Assembly: GCF_007754425.1 (NCBI RefSeq)
Contig: NZ_CP037452.1
Location: 3,943,164 to 4,007,163, forward strand
Source of the DNA: Gimesia fumaroli
GTDB taxonomy: Bacteria > Planctomycetota > Planctomycetia > Planctomycetales > Planctomycetaceae
Length of the DNA stretch: 64,000 nucleotides
Reading direction: 5' to 3'
The notes beneath the pieces were generated by a model. That model did no database searches. It had not been told where the DNA came from and saw only the letters and a program-made list of their open reading frames with translations. The position numbers and the translations under genes were made by a program. Below, one piece after another: positions 10,410 through 23,097 of the stretch; positions within the stretch are counted from its first letter, which is position 1; every line of letters starts with the position of its first letter.

Positions 10410-10796
10410 ATGCTTACTACCTCGCATTCACAAAGCAAAAATCCCCTTAAGCAATGTGTCATTCTCACAAGTGCTCTGCTGGGGTTATTTCTGATTCTTT
10501 GTGTTCCTGCGTATTTAACAGCGGGAAAGACCTCTGTTGAAGGCCTGGTTTATTCGGCTCTACTCTGTTTAATACCAGGGCTCATTATCCTTCTGATGAC
10601 TGGATACTTCTTTCGAGAAGCGCCTCCGGCATCAGTCATGGCCATATCAACTTTGACACGAATCATGATCGCTGGAGTGGGGGCTTTAATCATTTTCAAC
10701 ATTCGTCCCGACTTTGGGTTAGCTAATTTTTCGATTTGGTTATTGATTTGCTACTTTGCCTCTCTATTGGTTGAAACCTTGTTGATCATTCGGTAA
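10410..10796 (+). CDS. AtpI-like four-helix membrane protein
   Basis: 128 residues with four hydrophobic helices (about 16-38, 44-66, 76-96, 105-127). Between atpZ and atpB this is the slot of AtpI or AtpR, small subunits that are poorly conserved in sequence. Position and topology are the only support; the sequence alone would be a hypothetical membrane protein. It ends 65 nt before atpB and is probably co-transcribed. Confidence 0.6.
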   Translation: MLTTSHSQSKNPLKQCVILTSALLGLFLILCVPAYLTAGKTSVEGLVYSALLCLIPGLIILLMTGYFFREAPPASVMAISTLTRIMIAGVGALIIFNIRPDFGLANFSIWLLICYFASLLVETLLIIR

Positions 10797-10861
10797 TCTG
10801 CCGAAGCTGTTTGTAGTTAACGATGTATTGATTAGAAACAATTTTGAATCGAGCTTAAAAA

Positions 10862-11725
10862 ATGGCCGCCGGTCACGCTGATAAATTTCATCATGTTCGC
10901 GATTTCCCGCATTTCGAACTTCCTGGTCAATTCCACTTGGAATTGCCAGAGTTATTCGGGTTTCAGGTTTCGAAGTTCATGTTATTGCAGCTGGTGGCAG
11001 TCGTCTTCCTTTTTCTCGTCTTTCGTGGGTTAGCCAGACGGGCAGCTGGCGGACAGGTTGTGACAGGACGCTGGTGGAACTTTTGGGAATCAATTGTCAT
11101 TTACATGCGAGACGAAGTTGTTCGGCCAACGATTGGCGAAGGTCATCATCATGATGACGATCATAGCCATGATCACCACCAGGAACAAAAAGTAGGACAT
11201 CCTGCTGACAAATATCTGCCGTTTGTTCTCTCTTGCTTCTTTTATGTCTTGATCTGCAATTTATTAGGTGTTTTTCCTTGGTTAGGGTCCGCAACCGGTG
11301 AATTGAATGTAACGATCGCACTGGCATTCACTACTTTTTGTGCTGTTGTCTTTTTTGGATCTAAAGAGCAAGGTCCTGTTCAATTCTGGTTATCACTGGC
11401 TCCTCCAATGGAATTGCCTCTGGCATTGAAACTGGTCCTTGTGCCAATGATCTGGCTCATTGAGCTTGCTGGTTTTTTAATTAAACATGCTGTGTTGGCA
11501 ATTCGTTTATTTGCCAACATTATGGCAGGTCATACCGTGATCGCAGTCTTTCTGGGATTCATCGCGATGACTGCTGACTCCGGAATGTGGGCCATCGTGA
11601 TGCCATCCAGTATCATTGCCCAGATTTTGGTTGGCTTGCTGGAACTCTTTGTCGCGTTCCTGCAGGCATATGTATTTGCGTTTCTTGCAACTCTGTTTAT
11701 TGGTGCTGCTGTCAACCCTCACTAG
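10862..11725 (+). CDS. atpB: ATP synthase F0 subunit a
   Basis: Membrane stator subunit carrying the two proton half-channels. The essential arginine is Arg215 in LAIRLFANIMAGH, and the last helix has the typical FVAFLQAYVFAFLATLFIG with Gln268. Five to six transmembrane helices are visible in 287 residues. A His/Asp-rich loop lies between the first and second helix: residues 95-106 contain seven His and four Asp around one Ser, which is not part of the common subunit a. The ATG at 10862 follows the atpI-like gene. Confidence 0.95.
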   Translation: MAAGHADKFHHVRDFPHFELPGQFHLELPELFGFQVSKFMLLQLVAVVFLFLVFRGLARRAAGGQVVTGRWWNFWESIVIYMRDEVVRPTIGEGHHHDDDHSHDHHQEQKVGHPADKYLPFVLSCFFYVLICNLLGVFPWLGSATGELNVTIALAFTTFCAVVFFGSKEQGPVQFWLSLAPPMELPLALKLVLVPMIWLIELAGFLIKHAVLAIRLFANIMAGHTVIAVFLGFIAMTADSGMWAIVMPSSIIAQILVGLLELFVAFLQAYVFAFLATLFIGAAVNPH

Positions 11726-11772
11726 AGAAACAGCCAGTATCGTATCAGACTTGCTTAGTATATTTTGTTTGA

Positions 11773-12132
<360 letters not shown>

Positions 12133-12221
12133 TGTGGGTGTGCTTCTCTAAGAAGCCTTCACATACTATGAGTTCGAATTTCATTCCAGTTATTCTGATT
12201 ACGATGTGAGAATATTTGATC

Positions 12222-12848
12222 ATGTTTAAAAGTCTTTTTACAAGCCGATGCATCATCATGCTGATTATTTTCAGTGGTATGATCTTGGGAAGTGGGCTGA
12301 TTGGTTCCGAAGCATCCTTGTATGCTGCTGACGGCGCTGCACACCCTGAAGGGGCGCCATTGCAGTGGAAAACCGACTTGGCATTATGGTCATTTATTGT
12401 TTTCATTGTATTTGTGATTGTTCTCAAATCAGTTGCCTGGGGCCCTCTAATCAAAGCTCTTGACGAGCGGGAATTAAGAGTCGTCACTGCAATTGAGGAA
12501 GCAGAATCGAAACAAAAAGAATCAGAAGAACTGGTCAAAGAGCACACTCGTAAAATTGAGGCTGCTCAGGATGAAATTCAGGCGATGATGGTGGAAGCCC
12601 GTTCTGATGCAGATCGGATCCGGCAAGACATTCTCGAACAGGCTCGTACTGAAGCAGAGTCCATTAAGGCCCATGCCATTGACGAAATTGATCGAGCTCG
12701 TGAGCTTGCCTTGAAAGATCTGTTTGACCAGATGAACGGGCGGGTTGTCGATGCTACAGAGCATGTCCTGGGACGCGCTCTTAATGAATCAGACCGCGAA
12801 CGACTGATTGAAGAGGCTTTGTCTCAGATTTCCAGCAGTTCAAATTAA
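12222..12848 (+). CDS. atpF: ATP synthase F0 subunit b
   Basis: Peripheral stalk subunit: a membrane helix (residues ~55-75, ALWSFIVFIVFVIVLKSVAW) then GPLIKALDERE and a long charged coiled coil to residue ~170. Like subunit c, it has an N-terminal hydrophobic extension before the normal membrane anchor (residues ~8-30, ending near SEASLYAADG) that resembles a signal peptide. I chose ATG 12222 over a TTG two codons upstream; the difference is two residues. Confidence 0.9.
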   Translation: MFKSLFTSRCIIMLIIFSGMILGSGLIGSEASLYAADGAAHPEGAPLQWKTDLALWSFIVFIVFVIVLKSVAWGPLIKALDERELRVVTAIEEAESKQKESEELVKEHTRKIEAAQDEIQAMMVEARSDADRIRQDILEQARTEAESIKAHAIDEIDRARELALKDLFDQMNGRVVDATEHVLGRALNESDRERLIEEALSQISSSSN

Positions 12849-12916
12849 TTTAAGATACGACATTTATTCAAACGCAAGTTGTCAAGTTTGAGTTATTTAT
12901 CCTTTAGCTGTGAGTT

Positions 12917-15038
<2,122 letters not shown>

Positions 15039-15085
15039 TTGATTTTTTTGTTTGAATAGCTAATCGAAAACAGGTTCAGGATCTA

Positions 15086-15964
15086 ATGGCCAAAGCACGT
15101 GCCATCGTAAAACGATTAAAAGCGGTAAAAAACATCCGTAAAATTACACGGACCATGGAATTGATCGCCACTGCACGATTCAAGAAAGCCATGGACCGTG
15201 CTTCGGAAGCTGCCGCTTATACAAAAAAGATTTCGGAACTTGTTGCGGATCTATCTCAAGCAAATCTTGAGTTTCATCACCCGCTACTGGAAAAGCATGA
15301 GTCCGAACAAAATTCGGTCCTGTTAATCCTGACATCAAACCGGGGGCTTTGCGGCGGGTATAACTCAGGCGTCTTAAAGCTTGCCTTGAAACGTTACCAG
15401 GAATTAAAAGCCGAGGGACAGAATATTCGTCTGGAAGTTTCGGGGAAACGCGGGATTGGCTTTTTGAAGTTTCAGGATATTGCTGCTGCAGAGACATATA
15501 CCCACTTCGAAGACCGTCCTACATTTGAAGAAGTTGACCAACTGGCAACCCGATTTATTACCGAGTATATTGAGGGGAAAATCGATCGTTTGGATGTCGC
15601 TTATACCGAATTTGTTTCGTCATCCAAACAACAGCCGGTCGTGCAGTCACTTCTTCCGATTGGTGCGTTAGAATCTTCGACTGAAGCATCCGAAACATCA
15701 CAAAAATATGACTACGAGTTTCTGCCTTCTGCTCAGGAAATCCTGGAGGAAATTGTTCCGACTGCGTTTAAAGCACGGTTGTTCAAATGCTTCCTTGATG
15801 CAGCGGTGAGCGAGCAGATTGCTCGTATGGTAGCTATGAAAGGTGCCACAGAAAATGCCAATGAAATGGTGGGCACTCTTTCCGCTCAATATAACCGTGC
15901 ACGACAAACTCAAATTACCTCGGAAATCCTTGAAATCATTGGTGGTGCAGCTGCCTTAGAATAA
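15086..15964 (+). CDS. atpG: ATP synthase F1 subunit gamma
   Basis: Central rotor shaft. The N-terminal helix (AKARAIVKRLKAVKNIRKIT) and the TSNRGLCGGYN motif near residue 90 are typical, as is the C-terminal helix (MVGTLSAQYNRARQTQITSE). 292 residues, normal length. It lies between atpA and atpD in the standard order. Confidence 0.97.
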   Translation: MAKARAIVKRLKAVKNIRKITRTMELIATARFKKAMDRASEAAAYTKKISELVADLSQANLEFHHPLLEKHESEQNSVLLILTSNRGLCGGYNSGVLKLALKRYQELKAEGQNIRLEVSGKRGIGFLKFQDIAAAETYTHFEDRPTFEEVDQLATRFITEYIEGKIDRLDVAYTEFVSSSKQQPVVQSLLPIGALESSTEASETSQKYDYEFLPSAQEILEEIVPTAFKARLFKCFLDAAVSEQIARMVAMKGATENANEMVGTLSAQYNRARQTQITSEILEIIGGAAALE

Positions 15965-16015
15965 TTTCCGCAATGCCTTAACGTAGGCACTTTATGGTTT
16001 TTTACAAATTGATAA

Positions 16016-17494
<1,479 letters not shown>

Positions 17495-17591
17495 AACGTC
17501 ACAAGAGTATCGACTTCATTGTGAATGGACAGAATTTGCTTCGTTCACAAGTTCAATCTGATTTCCTGTTTTAAATGTGGTTAGAGCACCA

Positions 17592-17993
17592 ATGGCTCAA
17601 GAATTTCGCCTCTTATTAGTTACTCCGGAAACGACTCTGTTAGATCAATCGATCCAGAGTCTACGCTGTACTTTATTTGACGGGCAAATTGGAATTCTTC
17701 CCGGACGCATGCCCATGGTCGGGCGTCTGGGGTATGGAGAATTGGCCTTCCGCTCTGAGGGTGGTGTAGAAGTCAGTTATTTCGTCGATGGTGGCTTTCT
17801 CCAGGTTCAAGGAGATGTGATTTCTGTATTAACAGAACAGGCAATTCCTCTCAGCGAGTTAAGCGCTGCAGATGCTGAAAAACTCCTTGCGGAAGCCCTG
17901 GCTCGCCCAGCAATTGGTGATGAACAATGTAATGCGCGTGAACGTGACCAAAGCCGGGCACGTGCCATGCTGATGCTCTCAGACCAAAAATAG
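17592..17993 (+). CDS. atpC: ATP synthase F1 subunit epsilon
   Basis: Rotor subunit that couples the shaft to the c ring and can inhibit ATP hydrolysis. The beta-sandwich domain is clear (FRLLLVTPETTLLDQ, GQIGILPGRMPMVGRLGYGE); the C-terminal helical part (SAADAEKLLAEAL) is present but short. An in-frame GTG at 17577 exists, but the family begins M-A-x-x-F, so the ATG at 17592 (133 residues) is preferred. Last gene of the operon. Confidence 0.95.
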   Translation: MAQEFRLLLVTPETTLLDQSIQSLRCTLFDGQIGILPGRMPMVGRLGYGELAFRSEGGVEVSYFVDGGFLQVQGDVISVLTEQAIPLSELSAADAEKLLAEALARPAIGDEQCNARERDQSRARAMLMLSDQK

Positions 17994-18045
17994 AATCAAT
18001 GATCGCTAAGATCAAAACATCTTGATTTAAATCATAGATTTTCAT

Positions 18046-18087
18046 AAATACGCTGAAATCGCTTCGTGCATTACAGCGTATTTTTTT
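18046..18087 (+). terminator. Intrinsic terminator of the atp operon
   Basis: 10-bp stem (18046-18055 with 18074-18083), 18-nt loop, seven T residues at 18081-18087. It lies about 50 nt after the atpC stop and directly before the next gene. Confidence 0.88.
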
Positions 18088-18099
18088 ATGGAGTCATTT

Positions 18100-18300
18100 A
18101 TGCCTGATCAAGATGCCTCACCAAGCCCCCAGCGGTCATCTGTTGGCGTTCATTTCAAGTGCTGTAACATCTATTCCCAAATCTATGTTAACCATGACGC
18201 AACCGCTTTTTCCGGGCACTGCCCTCGTTGCGCCTGCCCGATTGAAATACCCATTGTCAAAGAAGGTGGCTCGTCCAGTAAGTTCTTCACAGGGTCCTAA
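18100..18300 (+). CDS. Small Cys-rich (zinc-ribbon-like) protein
   Basis: 66-residue protein with two cysteine knuckles: KCC near the centre and HCPRCACP after a YVNHDATAFSG hairpin, as in a small zinc ribbon. I recall short planctomycete proteins with the same FKC-C...CPRC plan and no known function. Its ATG at 18100 has GGAG six nt upstream; an ATG at 18088 would start inside the terminator T run and has no Shine-Dalgarno. Low molecular weight and lack of a signal peptide suggest the cytoplasm. Confidence 0.7.
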   Translation: MPDQDASPSPQRSSVGVHFKCCNIYSQIYVNHDATAFSGHCPRCACPIEIPIVKEGGSSSKFFTGS

Positions 18301-18485
18301 CTCTTTTTCTCTTAATACTTTATACTGCAGGAAATTCTTGTTTTGATCGTAAGAAAATGAATGATCCAGCAAGAATTACCTTGAGCTAAATCCAGTAATA
18401 GTCTAGGATTCGCCCGCTGTCAGCAATCTGGCTTTTCTATTGAACCTGAAATGACGATCTGAATTCCGAATTTGAGTATTTTTAG

Positions 18486-18974
18486 ATGGACTATCATTTA
18501 AAACCTTTGGGAAAATCCTGCTCTTCGACTGGAAAAGAGTTTGTTCCAGGCGAAACGGTTCACTCTGTCATTATCGAACAAAACGGTCAATTGACTCGTC
18601 TCGACTTTTCCCAAGATGGCTGGACAGGACCGCCAGAAGGTTTTGTAGGCGAATGGAAATGCCAGGTTCCAGAACCTGCTGCCCAAGGCACAAAAAAAAT
18701 TGATCCTGATGCACTAATGCAATACTTTGAGCAATTATATGAAGCTCCCAACCAGGTACAGGAAAAATTTCTCTACGTACTTGCCTTGTTCCTGGTTCAA
18801 AAGCGACGGCTTAAACTGGATGGATCCCGTGAGGAAGAGAAAACATCATATCTCCAGTTGTCTGGAACACATGGTGAAGGATCTTTCGAAATCCGTGATC
18901 AGAATCTGGATGAGTCTGAAATCGAACAACTGCAGAACCAACTGAATAACCAATTTTTTGAAGAATGGGACTAA
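18486..18974 (+). CDS. Conserved-looking hypothetical protein, 162 aa
   Basis: I do not recognise the family. It begins with a possible metal-binding or ribbon segment (CSSTGKEFVPGE, with HSVIIEQNGQLTRLDFS), then DGWTGPPEGFVGEWKCQVPEP, an acidic helix, a hydrophobic helix (FLYVLALFLVQKRRLKLDG) and a very acidic C-terminus. There is no signal peptide. It sits 28 nt before a lipoprotein gene on the same strand, so the two may form a unit. Confidence 0.65.
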   Translation: MDYHLKPLGKSCSSTGKEFVPGETVHSVIIEQNGQLTRLDFSQDGWTGPPEGFVGEWKCQVPEPAAQGTKKIDPDALMQYFEQLYEAPNQVQEKFLYVLALFLVQKRRLKLDGSREEEKTSYLQLSGTHGEGSFEIRDQNLDESEIEQLQNQLNNQFFEEWD

Positions 18975-19002
18975 GGGGCTCGCCCCATGATGGGTTGTTA
19001 AT

Positions 19003-20157
19003 ATGTTGCATGTTCATGGAAGAACAACACACAATCACTCCTGCATCAATTTGAACAGGCTCAGTGTCGTCACGAAAGTGACGCTCGTGCTTCTGGTTGC
19101 AATACTGCTGCCTGCGTGCGCTTCTGTTCGAACCTTCCTCCCTCAGCAACCCGCTGTCTGCGTATTACCTCCTAACGCCAGCTATACTCAAATTGTCACT
19201 CATTTGAACTCACAAATTGAAGGCGTTTATGGTTGGCAGTCTTCGAATGTAAAAATCAGGGCACGGCAAAAAGGGGGAATTCCTGTCAGCCTGAACGCCA
19301 TGCTGGCTGTTGAACAACCCAAAAAATTCCGATTACGTGCGAGTTCTCCTCTGGGAGCAGAAGTGGATTTTGGCTCGAACGACGAGCGTTTCTGGTTCTG
19401 GGTCAAGCGAAATGAGCAAAAACGGGTTTTTACCGTTCGCCATGATCAATACCAGGCAATGGGCTCGCAGTTGAATATCCCGTTTGAGCCAGACTGGTTA
19501 CTCGAAGCTTTGCGCGTTGTCCCCTTAAACGAAACAGAGCTTTCTATTCAAAAAGAAGGCCAGAACTCGCCGAATGTGAAGTTGATTTCAGACCGCCTGC
19601 TACCCAATGGGAAACTTGTCCAGAAGATCCTTGTTGTCAACCTCTGCACCGGACATATTATCGAGCAATCATTGTACGATAGCCAGGGACAGCGGATTGC
19701 GACAGCCACACTCGGTGAATATCGTGTTTGCAATAATTCTGGAGCAACACTTCCGCATGTCATTAAGCTGGATTGGCCGCAAGCCGGCATTGTTCTGACG
19801 ATGACGATGGCAAATATCGATGTCAATCCTGTCGGTATCCCTCCCGAAGTTTGGGGACTACCACAAATCCCCGGCTATCCCGTATTAGACTTAGGGGCGT
19901 CTTTCCCGGTTCAGAGAGAAGCTTCTGCAGGCCCACGTCCGACACGCATTGATTCCCGCATTGCAGAACTGGAAGAGCCTGACTGGTCAAATAACACTCC
20001 AAGTGAGGAGCCACAATGGAAGCCAGCACAAATGGGATTTGAAGAATCGGAAACTTTTCCCGCGACTGAAATCCAGCCACAGCCTCGCGACAATCCATTT
20101 CGCCCCCCTGGTTCATTTGACGAACCAGAAGAGGCCCCCGGTCGCGTTAGGTTGTAG
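19003..20157 (+). CDS. Lipoprotein, LolA/LolB-like beta domain (hypothetical)
   Basis: 384 residues. The hydrophobic segment at ~24-36 ends in a lipobox LPAC with Cys39, so it is probably a lipid-anchored envelope protein. The middle (YGWQSSNVKIRARQKGG, KKFRLRASSPLGAEVDFGSN) has the strand pattern of LolA/LolB-type lipid-binding proteins, but the link is weak. The C-terminal ~100 residues are Pro/Glu-rich. Homologues in planctomycetes are usually hypothetical. It follows the 162-residue gene by 28 nt. Confidence 0.65.
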   Translation: MLHVHGRTTHNHSCINLNRLSVVTKVTLVLLVAILLPACASVRTFLPQQPAVCVLPPNASYTQIVTHLNSQIEGVYGWQSSNVKIRARQKGGIPVSLNAMLAVEQPKKFRLRASSPLGAEVDFGSNDERFWFWVKRNEQKRVFTVRHDQYQAMGSQLNIPFEPDWLLEALRVVPLNETELSIQKEGQNSPNVKLISDRLLPNGKLVQKILVVNLCTGHIIEQSLYDSQGQRIATATLGEYRVCNNSGATLPHVIKLDWPQAGIVLTMTMANIDVNPVGIPPEVWGLPQIPGYPVLDLGASFPVQREASAGPRPTRIDSRIAELEEPDWSNNTPSEEPQWKPAQMGFEESETFPATEIQPQPRDNPFRPPGSFDEPEEAPGRVRL

Positions 20158-20539
20158 TTACCAGCCTTCTCTCCTCAAAACGGAACTGATGGGCTCTTGA
20201 TAATTATTCAGAATGAGTTGAGCACCATCATTGATCTGAATCAGCTTCTTTATTGTCGTTGGGTCAATACTATTGGGTAAAAATCTAGCAGCCCCGGCGC
20301 AGAAACCGATGGTGAAGCCTTCCTTGTAAAAGTCCCCAGTTAAGGCAATTCTTTGCCGTCATTGGTAGTGTCCTGCGGTTTCGTCCAAGGGATGTCATTG
20401 CAATTAAGTTGGATGTGCAATCGAAAACATCGCTAAAACTTAAACGACCTTGCAACCCGTTAACAGGTTTTTCATCTACGCTGGGTTTTCCACCAATCGC
20501 CAGAAAATTCTGCTCGACTGTGATTTGAGATCTTACCAA
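20158..20539 (-). pseudogene. Decayed DUF1559-like protein, C-terminal fragment
   Basis: Three pieces of one protein are readable on the minus strand in three frames: LSFSDVFDCTSNLIAM (20539 to ~20390), then PWTKPQDTTNDGKELP (to ~20338), then GDFYKEGFTIGFCAGAARF followed by LPNSIDPTTIKKLIQIND up to a TAA at 20158-20160. The order and motifs match the end of planctomycete DUF1559-type proteins, where D-x-T-D-G-T-S-N and F-x-D-G-S-V-R-F-I are normal. Key residues are changed (DCTSN, AGAARF) and at least two frameshifts are present. No N-terminal half remains upstream. Confidence 0.7.
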
Positions 20540-20596
20540 AGGCAGTATTTATCGTGATAAAGGAATTTCGCCGTTGTTACTAAAGCGACTCAATAC

Positions 20597-21757
20597 TCAA
20601 TTTGAGAGATTTAATACTTCAGCATCTTCATCGCATTCCGTATCATTCACAGTTCCCAGTTGAATCAACTCATGGTCTGCCGGAGTGTAGAGTGGCTCTG
20701 GTATAGATTCAGGTGACTGCACAGGCAAAGGTCTATTTGAATCTTTTGCACCGAAGATCGTCATGGAAACCACTTTCAAAAAGCCCTTCCATGAAGAGAA
20801 TGTCTGATCGACGGCCGTTGGTTCGTGTCCGCAATGGACCATACAGTCACGGCACTTTTCGTTACCACTTTTCCGCCCGTAGCGTTCCCAGCTTGTTGAA
20901 TTCATCAATTCAGAAAAGGAATCAGCATATCCTTCTTCCAACAGGTAGCAGGGTTTCTGCCAGCCGAAGATGTTATAGGTTGGATTGCCCCAGGGAGTGC
21001 ATTCCAGCTCCCAGTTCCCTTTTAGGAACTCAAGAAACAAAGGGGAATGATTAAACTTCCATGCTTTCTTCGGAGTCGCCAGAATCTTGCGAAACTTTTG
21101 TATCGTCTGATTGCGCTTTAGAAAATGTTCCTGGTCAGGCGCCTTTTCGTATTGATATCCGGGCGAGAGCATCATACTTTCAATGCCCAGTTCGGCCAGT
21201 TCATCAAACATTTGCCGGACGCGTTCCGGTTCCGCATTCTCAAACAACGTTGAATTCGTCGTTACACGGTGCCCTGCTTTTACAGCAGCCTTAATTGCAC
21301 TGATTGCCTTGTCGTAAATTCCGTCCCGGCAAACAGCTGCGTCATGATCTACGCGAATCCCGTCCAAATGAATTGAAAACGTGAGATACTTGGATGGTGG
21401 ATAGTTTTCCAGATGCTTTTCCAACAGAATTGCATTGGTGCAGAGATAGATGAATTTCTTTCGTGCAACCAGCCCGGCAACAATCTCCGGCATTTGAGGA
21501 TGCAATAGTGGCTCGCCACCTGGAATTGAAACAATCGGGGCGCCACACTCGTCAACTGCCTGAAAACATTGTTCCGGGCTCAGATGCTGCTTCAGAATAT
21601 GCGAGGGGAACTGGATCTTTCCACAGCCGGCGCAAGCCAGATTACACCGAAACAAGGGCTCAAGCATCAGGACCAGCGGATATCGCTTGATTCCTTTGGC
21701 TCGTTGTGTCAGAACATACTTTGCTACAGTCCACATTTGGGAAAGGGGAACACCCAC
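20597..21757 (-). CDS. hpnH: Adenosyl-hopene transferase HpnH (radical SAM)
   Basis: Radical SAM enzyme that joins the 5'-deoxyadenosyl group of SAM to diploptene, the first step to extended (C35) hopanoids. The Fe-S motif C-x3-C-x2-C is in EPLFRCNLACAGCGK. The PGGEPLLHP SAM motif and the C-terminal DUF3463 cysteines (CRDCMVHCGHEP) are present. The frame is open to an ATG at 21769, but its codons 2-3 form GGAGGAG, which is a good Shine-Dalgarno for the GTG at 21757; that start gives MGVPLSQMWT, as in the family. No other hopanoid gene is nearby. Confidence 0.92.
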   Translation of the reverse strand: MGVPLSQMWTVAKYVLTQRAKGIKRYPLVLMLEPLFRCNLACAGCGKIQFPSHILKQHLSPEQCFQAVDECGAPIVSIPGGEPLLHPQMPEIVAGLVARKKFIYLCTNAILLEKHLENYPPSKYLTFSIHLDGIRVDHDAAVCRDGIYDKAISAIKAAVKAGHRVTTNSTLFENAEPERVRQMFDELAELGIESMMLSPGYQYEKAPDQEHFLKRNQTIQKFRKILATPKKAWKFNHSPLFLEFLKGNWELECTPWGNPTYNIFGWQKPCYLLEEGYADSFSELMNSTSWERYGRKSGNEKCRDCMVHCGHEPTAVDQTFSSWKGFLKVVSMTIFGAKDSNRPLPVQSPESIPEPLYTPADHELIQLGTVNDTECDEDAEVLNLSN

Positions 21758-21895
21758 TATCTCCTCCATATTGCGAAAAATTCTAAATCCATTCAGAATA
21801 GTGCTTTCATAGCATTATTTCGAATGGCTGTCACCCCCAATATGCACGTATGTCATAATCCCGCTTAGAGTTAATGAAGGTAGAAATAAGGCATA

Positions 21896-23092
21896 ATGAG
21901 AATCGCCCAACTTTCGGCGTATCAGGTCCGCGTACCGTTACGACGAAAAATCACCCATGCATCCTTCAGCCGCTCTGAATCGCAGTCGATCGTAGTTCGC
22001 TGTCAGTTAACCAATGGAACCGTAGGCTGGGGTGAATCGGTACCGCGAGAATACGTGACGGGTGAAACCGTTGATTCGGTATTTTCTCAATATGAAAATA
22101 CCAATTTCCAGTCGATGTTAGGGGACAATTGGGATTCTTTCGACGGCTTGATCTCACTCAGCCAGCAAATAAATTTACCCAAACTGACAGATTCCTCTGA
22201 TGAATATTTGCAAAGAGGGTGCTTTGGGAATGCAGCCCGCTGTGCATTGGAAATCAGCCTGTTTGATGCTGGGACGCGTGCAGAAGAGACTTCCTTTTCT
22301 ACAATCTTTCAACATTTGAAGCCGTATCAGAAATTGGTCAAACCACAGCAGATCGTCCGTTACAGTGGTGTGTTGACTTCTATGAAACCCGTCAAACAAT
22401 ACATGCTGGCTCTCGCTTACCGTTTGACAGGATTCCAGCACTGTAAAGTGAAGGTCGGACTCCCGCAGATCAATGATCGGCGTCTTTTACAAAAACTACG
22501 TCGGCTGACGGGGAGCAACATGAGCCTGCGCGTCGATGCGAATGAAGCCTGGACACGTGAAATTCTAGAGGAAAAAGATCGTGAGTTCTCTCCCTTCAAA
22601 ATCAGCTCGATCGAACAACCGGTCTCTCATAATGACATCGCCAGTTTGCGTGATGTTAAGAAACTGATTGAAACACCTGTGATGCTCGATGAGTCTCTTT
22701 GCTGCCAGCAAGACGCCGAACAAGCCATAGCAGAAGGCTACTGTGATTATTTTAATCTCCGTATCTCAAAGCTGGGGGGAATCATCTCTGCTTTACAGTT
22801 GGCCCATCAGGCCCATCAGGCGGGACTCCAGTATCAACTCGGTTGTCAGGTGGGGGAAACCGGCATCCTTTCCGCTGCGGGACGTCACTTCGCATCCTCA
22901 GTCAAAGACATCGCTTTTTTAGAAGGAAGTTTTGACCGGTTCCTGCTTGTACAGAATCTCATCAATGAGGAGATCTCGTTTGGATGGGGGGGGAGCGCGA
23001 CGGCATTAAAGGGCCCTGGACTGGGAATTACGGTGAACGAGCAACGACTCAAGCAATTCACGCAACGAGAACAGCACTGGAAACTCAGCTAA
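21896..23092 (+). CDS. Enolase-superfamily enzyme (muconate cycloisomerase/dipeptide epimerase type)
   Basis: 398 residues with the muconate-lactonizing subgroup layout: K-x-K catalytic motif in CKVKVG near residue 183, metal ligands in DANEAW (~215), SIEQP (~238) and LDES (~265), and the second catalytic lysine in ISKLGG (~292). The substrate cannot be read from sequence; dipeptide epimerase, o-succinylbenzoate synthase and muconate cycloisomerase all share this pattern. AAGG lies 4 nt before the ATG. It ends 5 nt from a convergent lipoprotein gene. Confidence 0.85.
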   Translation: MRIAQLSAYQVRVPLRRKITHASFSRSESQSIVVRCQLTNGTVGWGESVPREYVTGETVDSVFSQYENTNFQSMLGDNWDSFDGLISLSQQINLPKLTDSSDEYLQRGCFGNAARCALEISLFDAGTRAEETSFSTIFQHLKPYQKLVKPQQIVRYSGVLTSMKPVKQYMLALAYRLTGFQHCKVKVGLPQINDRRLLQKLRRLTGSNMSLRVDANEAWTREILEEKDREFSPFKISSIEQPVSHNDIASLRDVKKLIETPVMLDESLCCQQDAEQAIAEGYCDYFNLRISKLGGIISALQLAHQAHQAGLQYQLGCQVGETGILSAAGRHFASSVKDIAFLEGSFDRFLLVQNLINEEISFGWGGSATALKGPGLGITVNEQRLKQFTQREQHWKLS

Positions 23093-23097
23093 TACGA

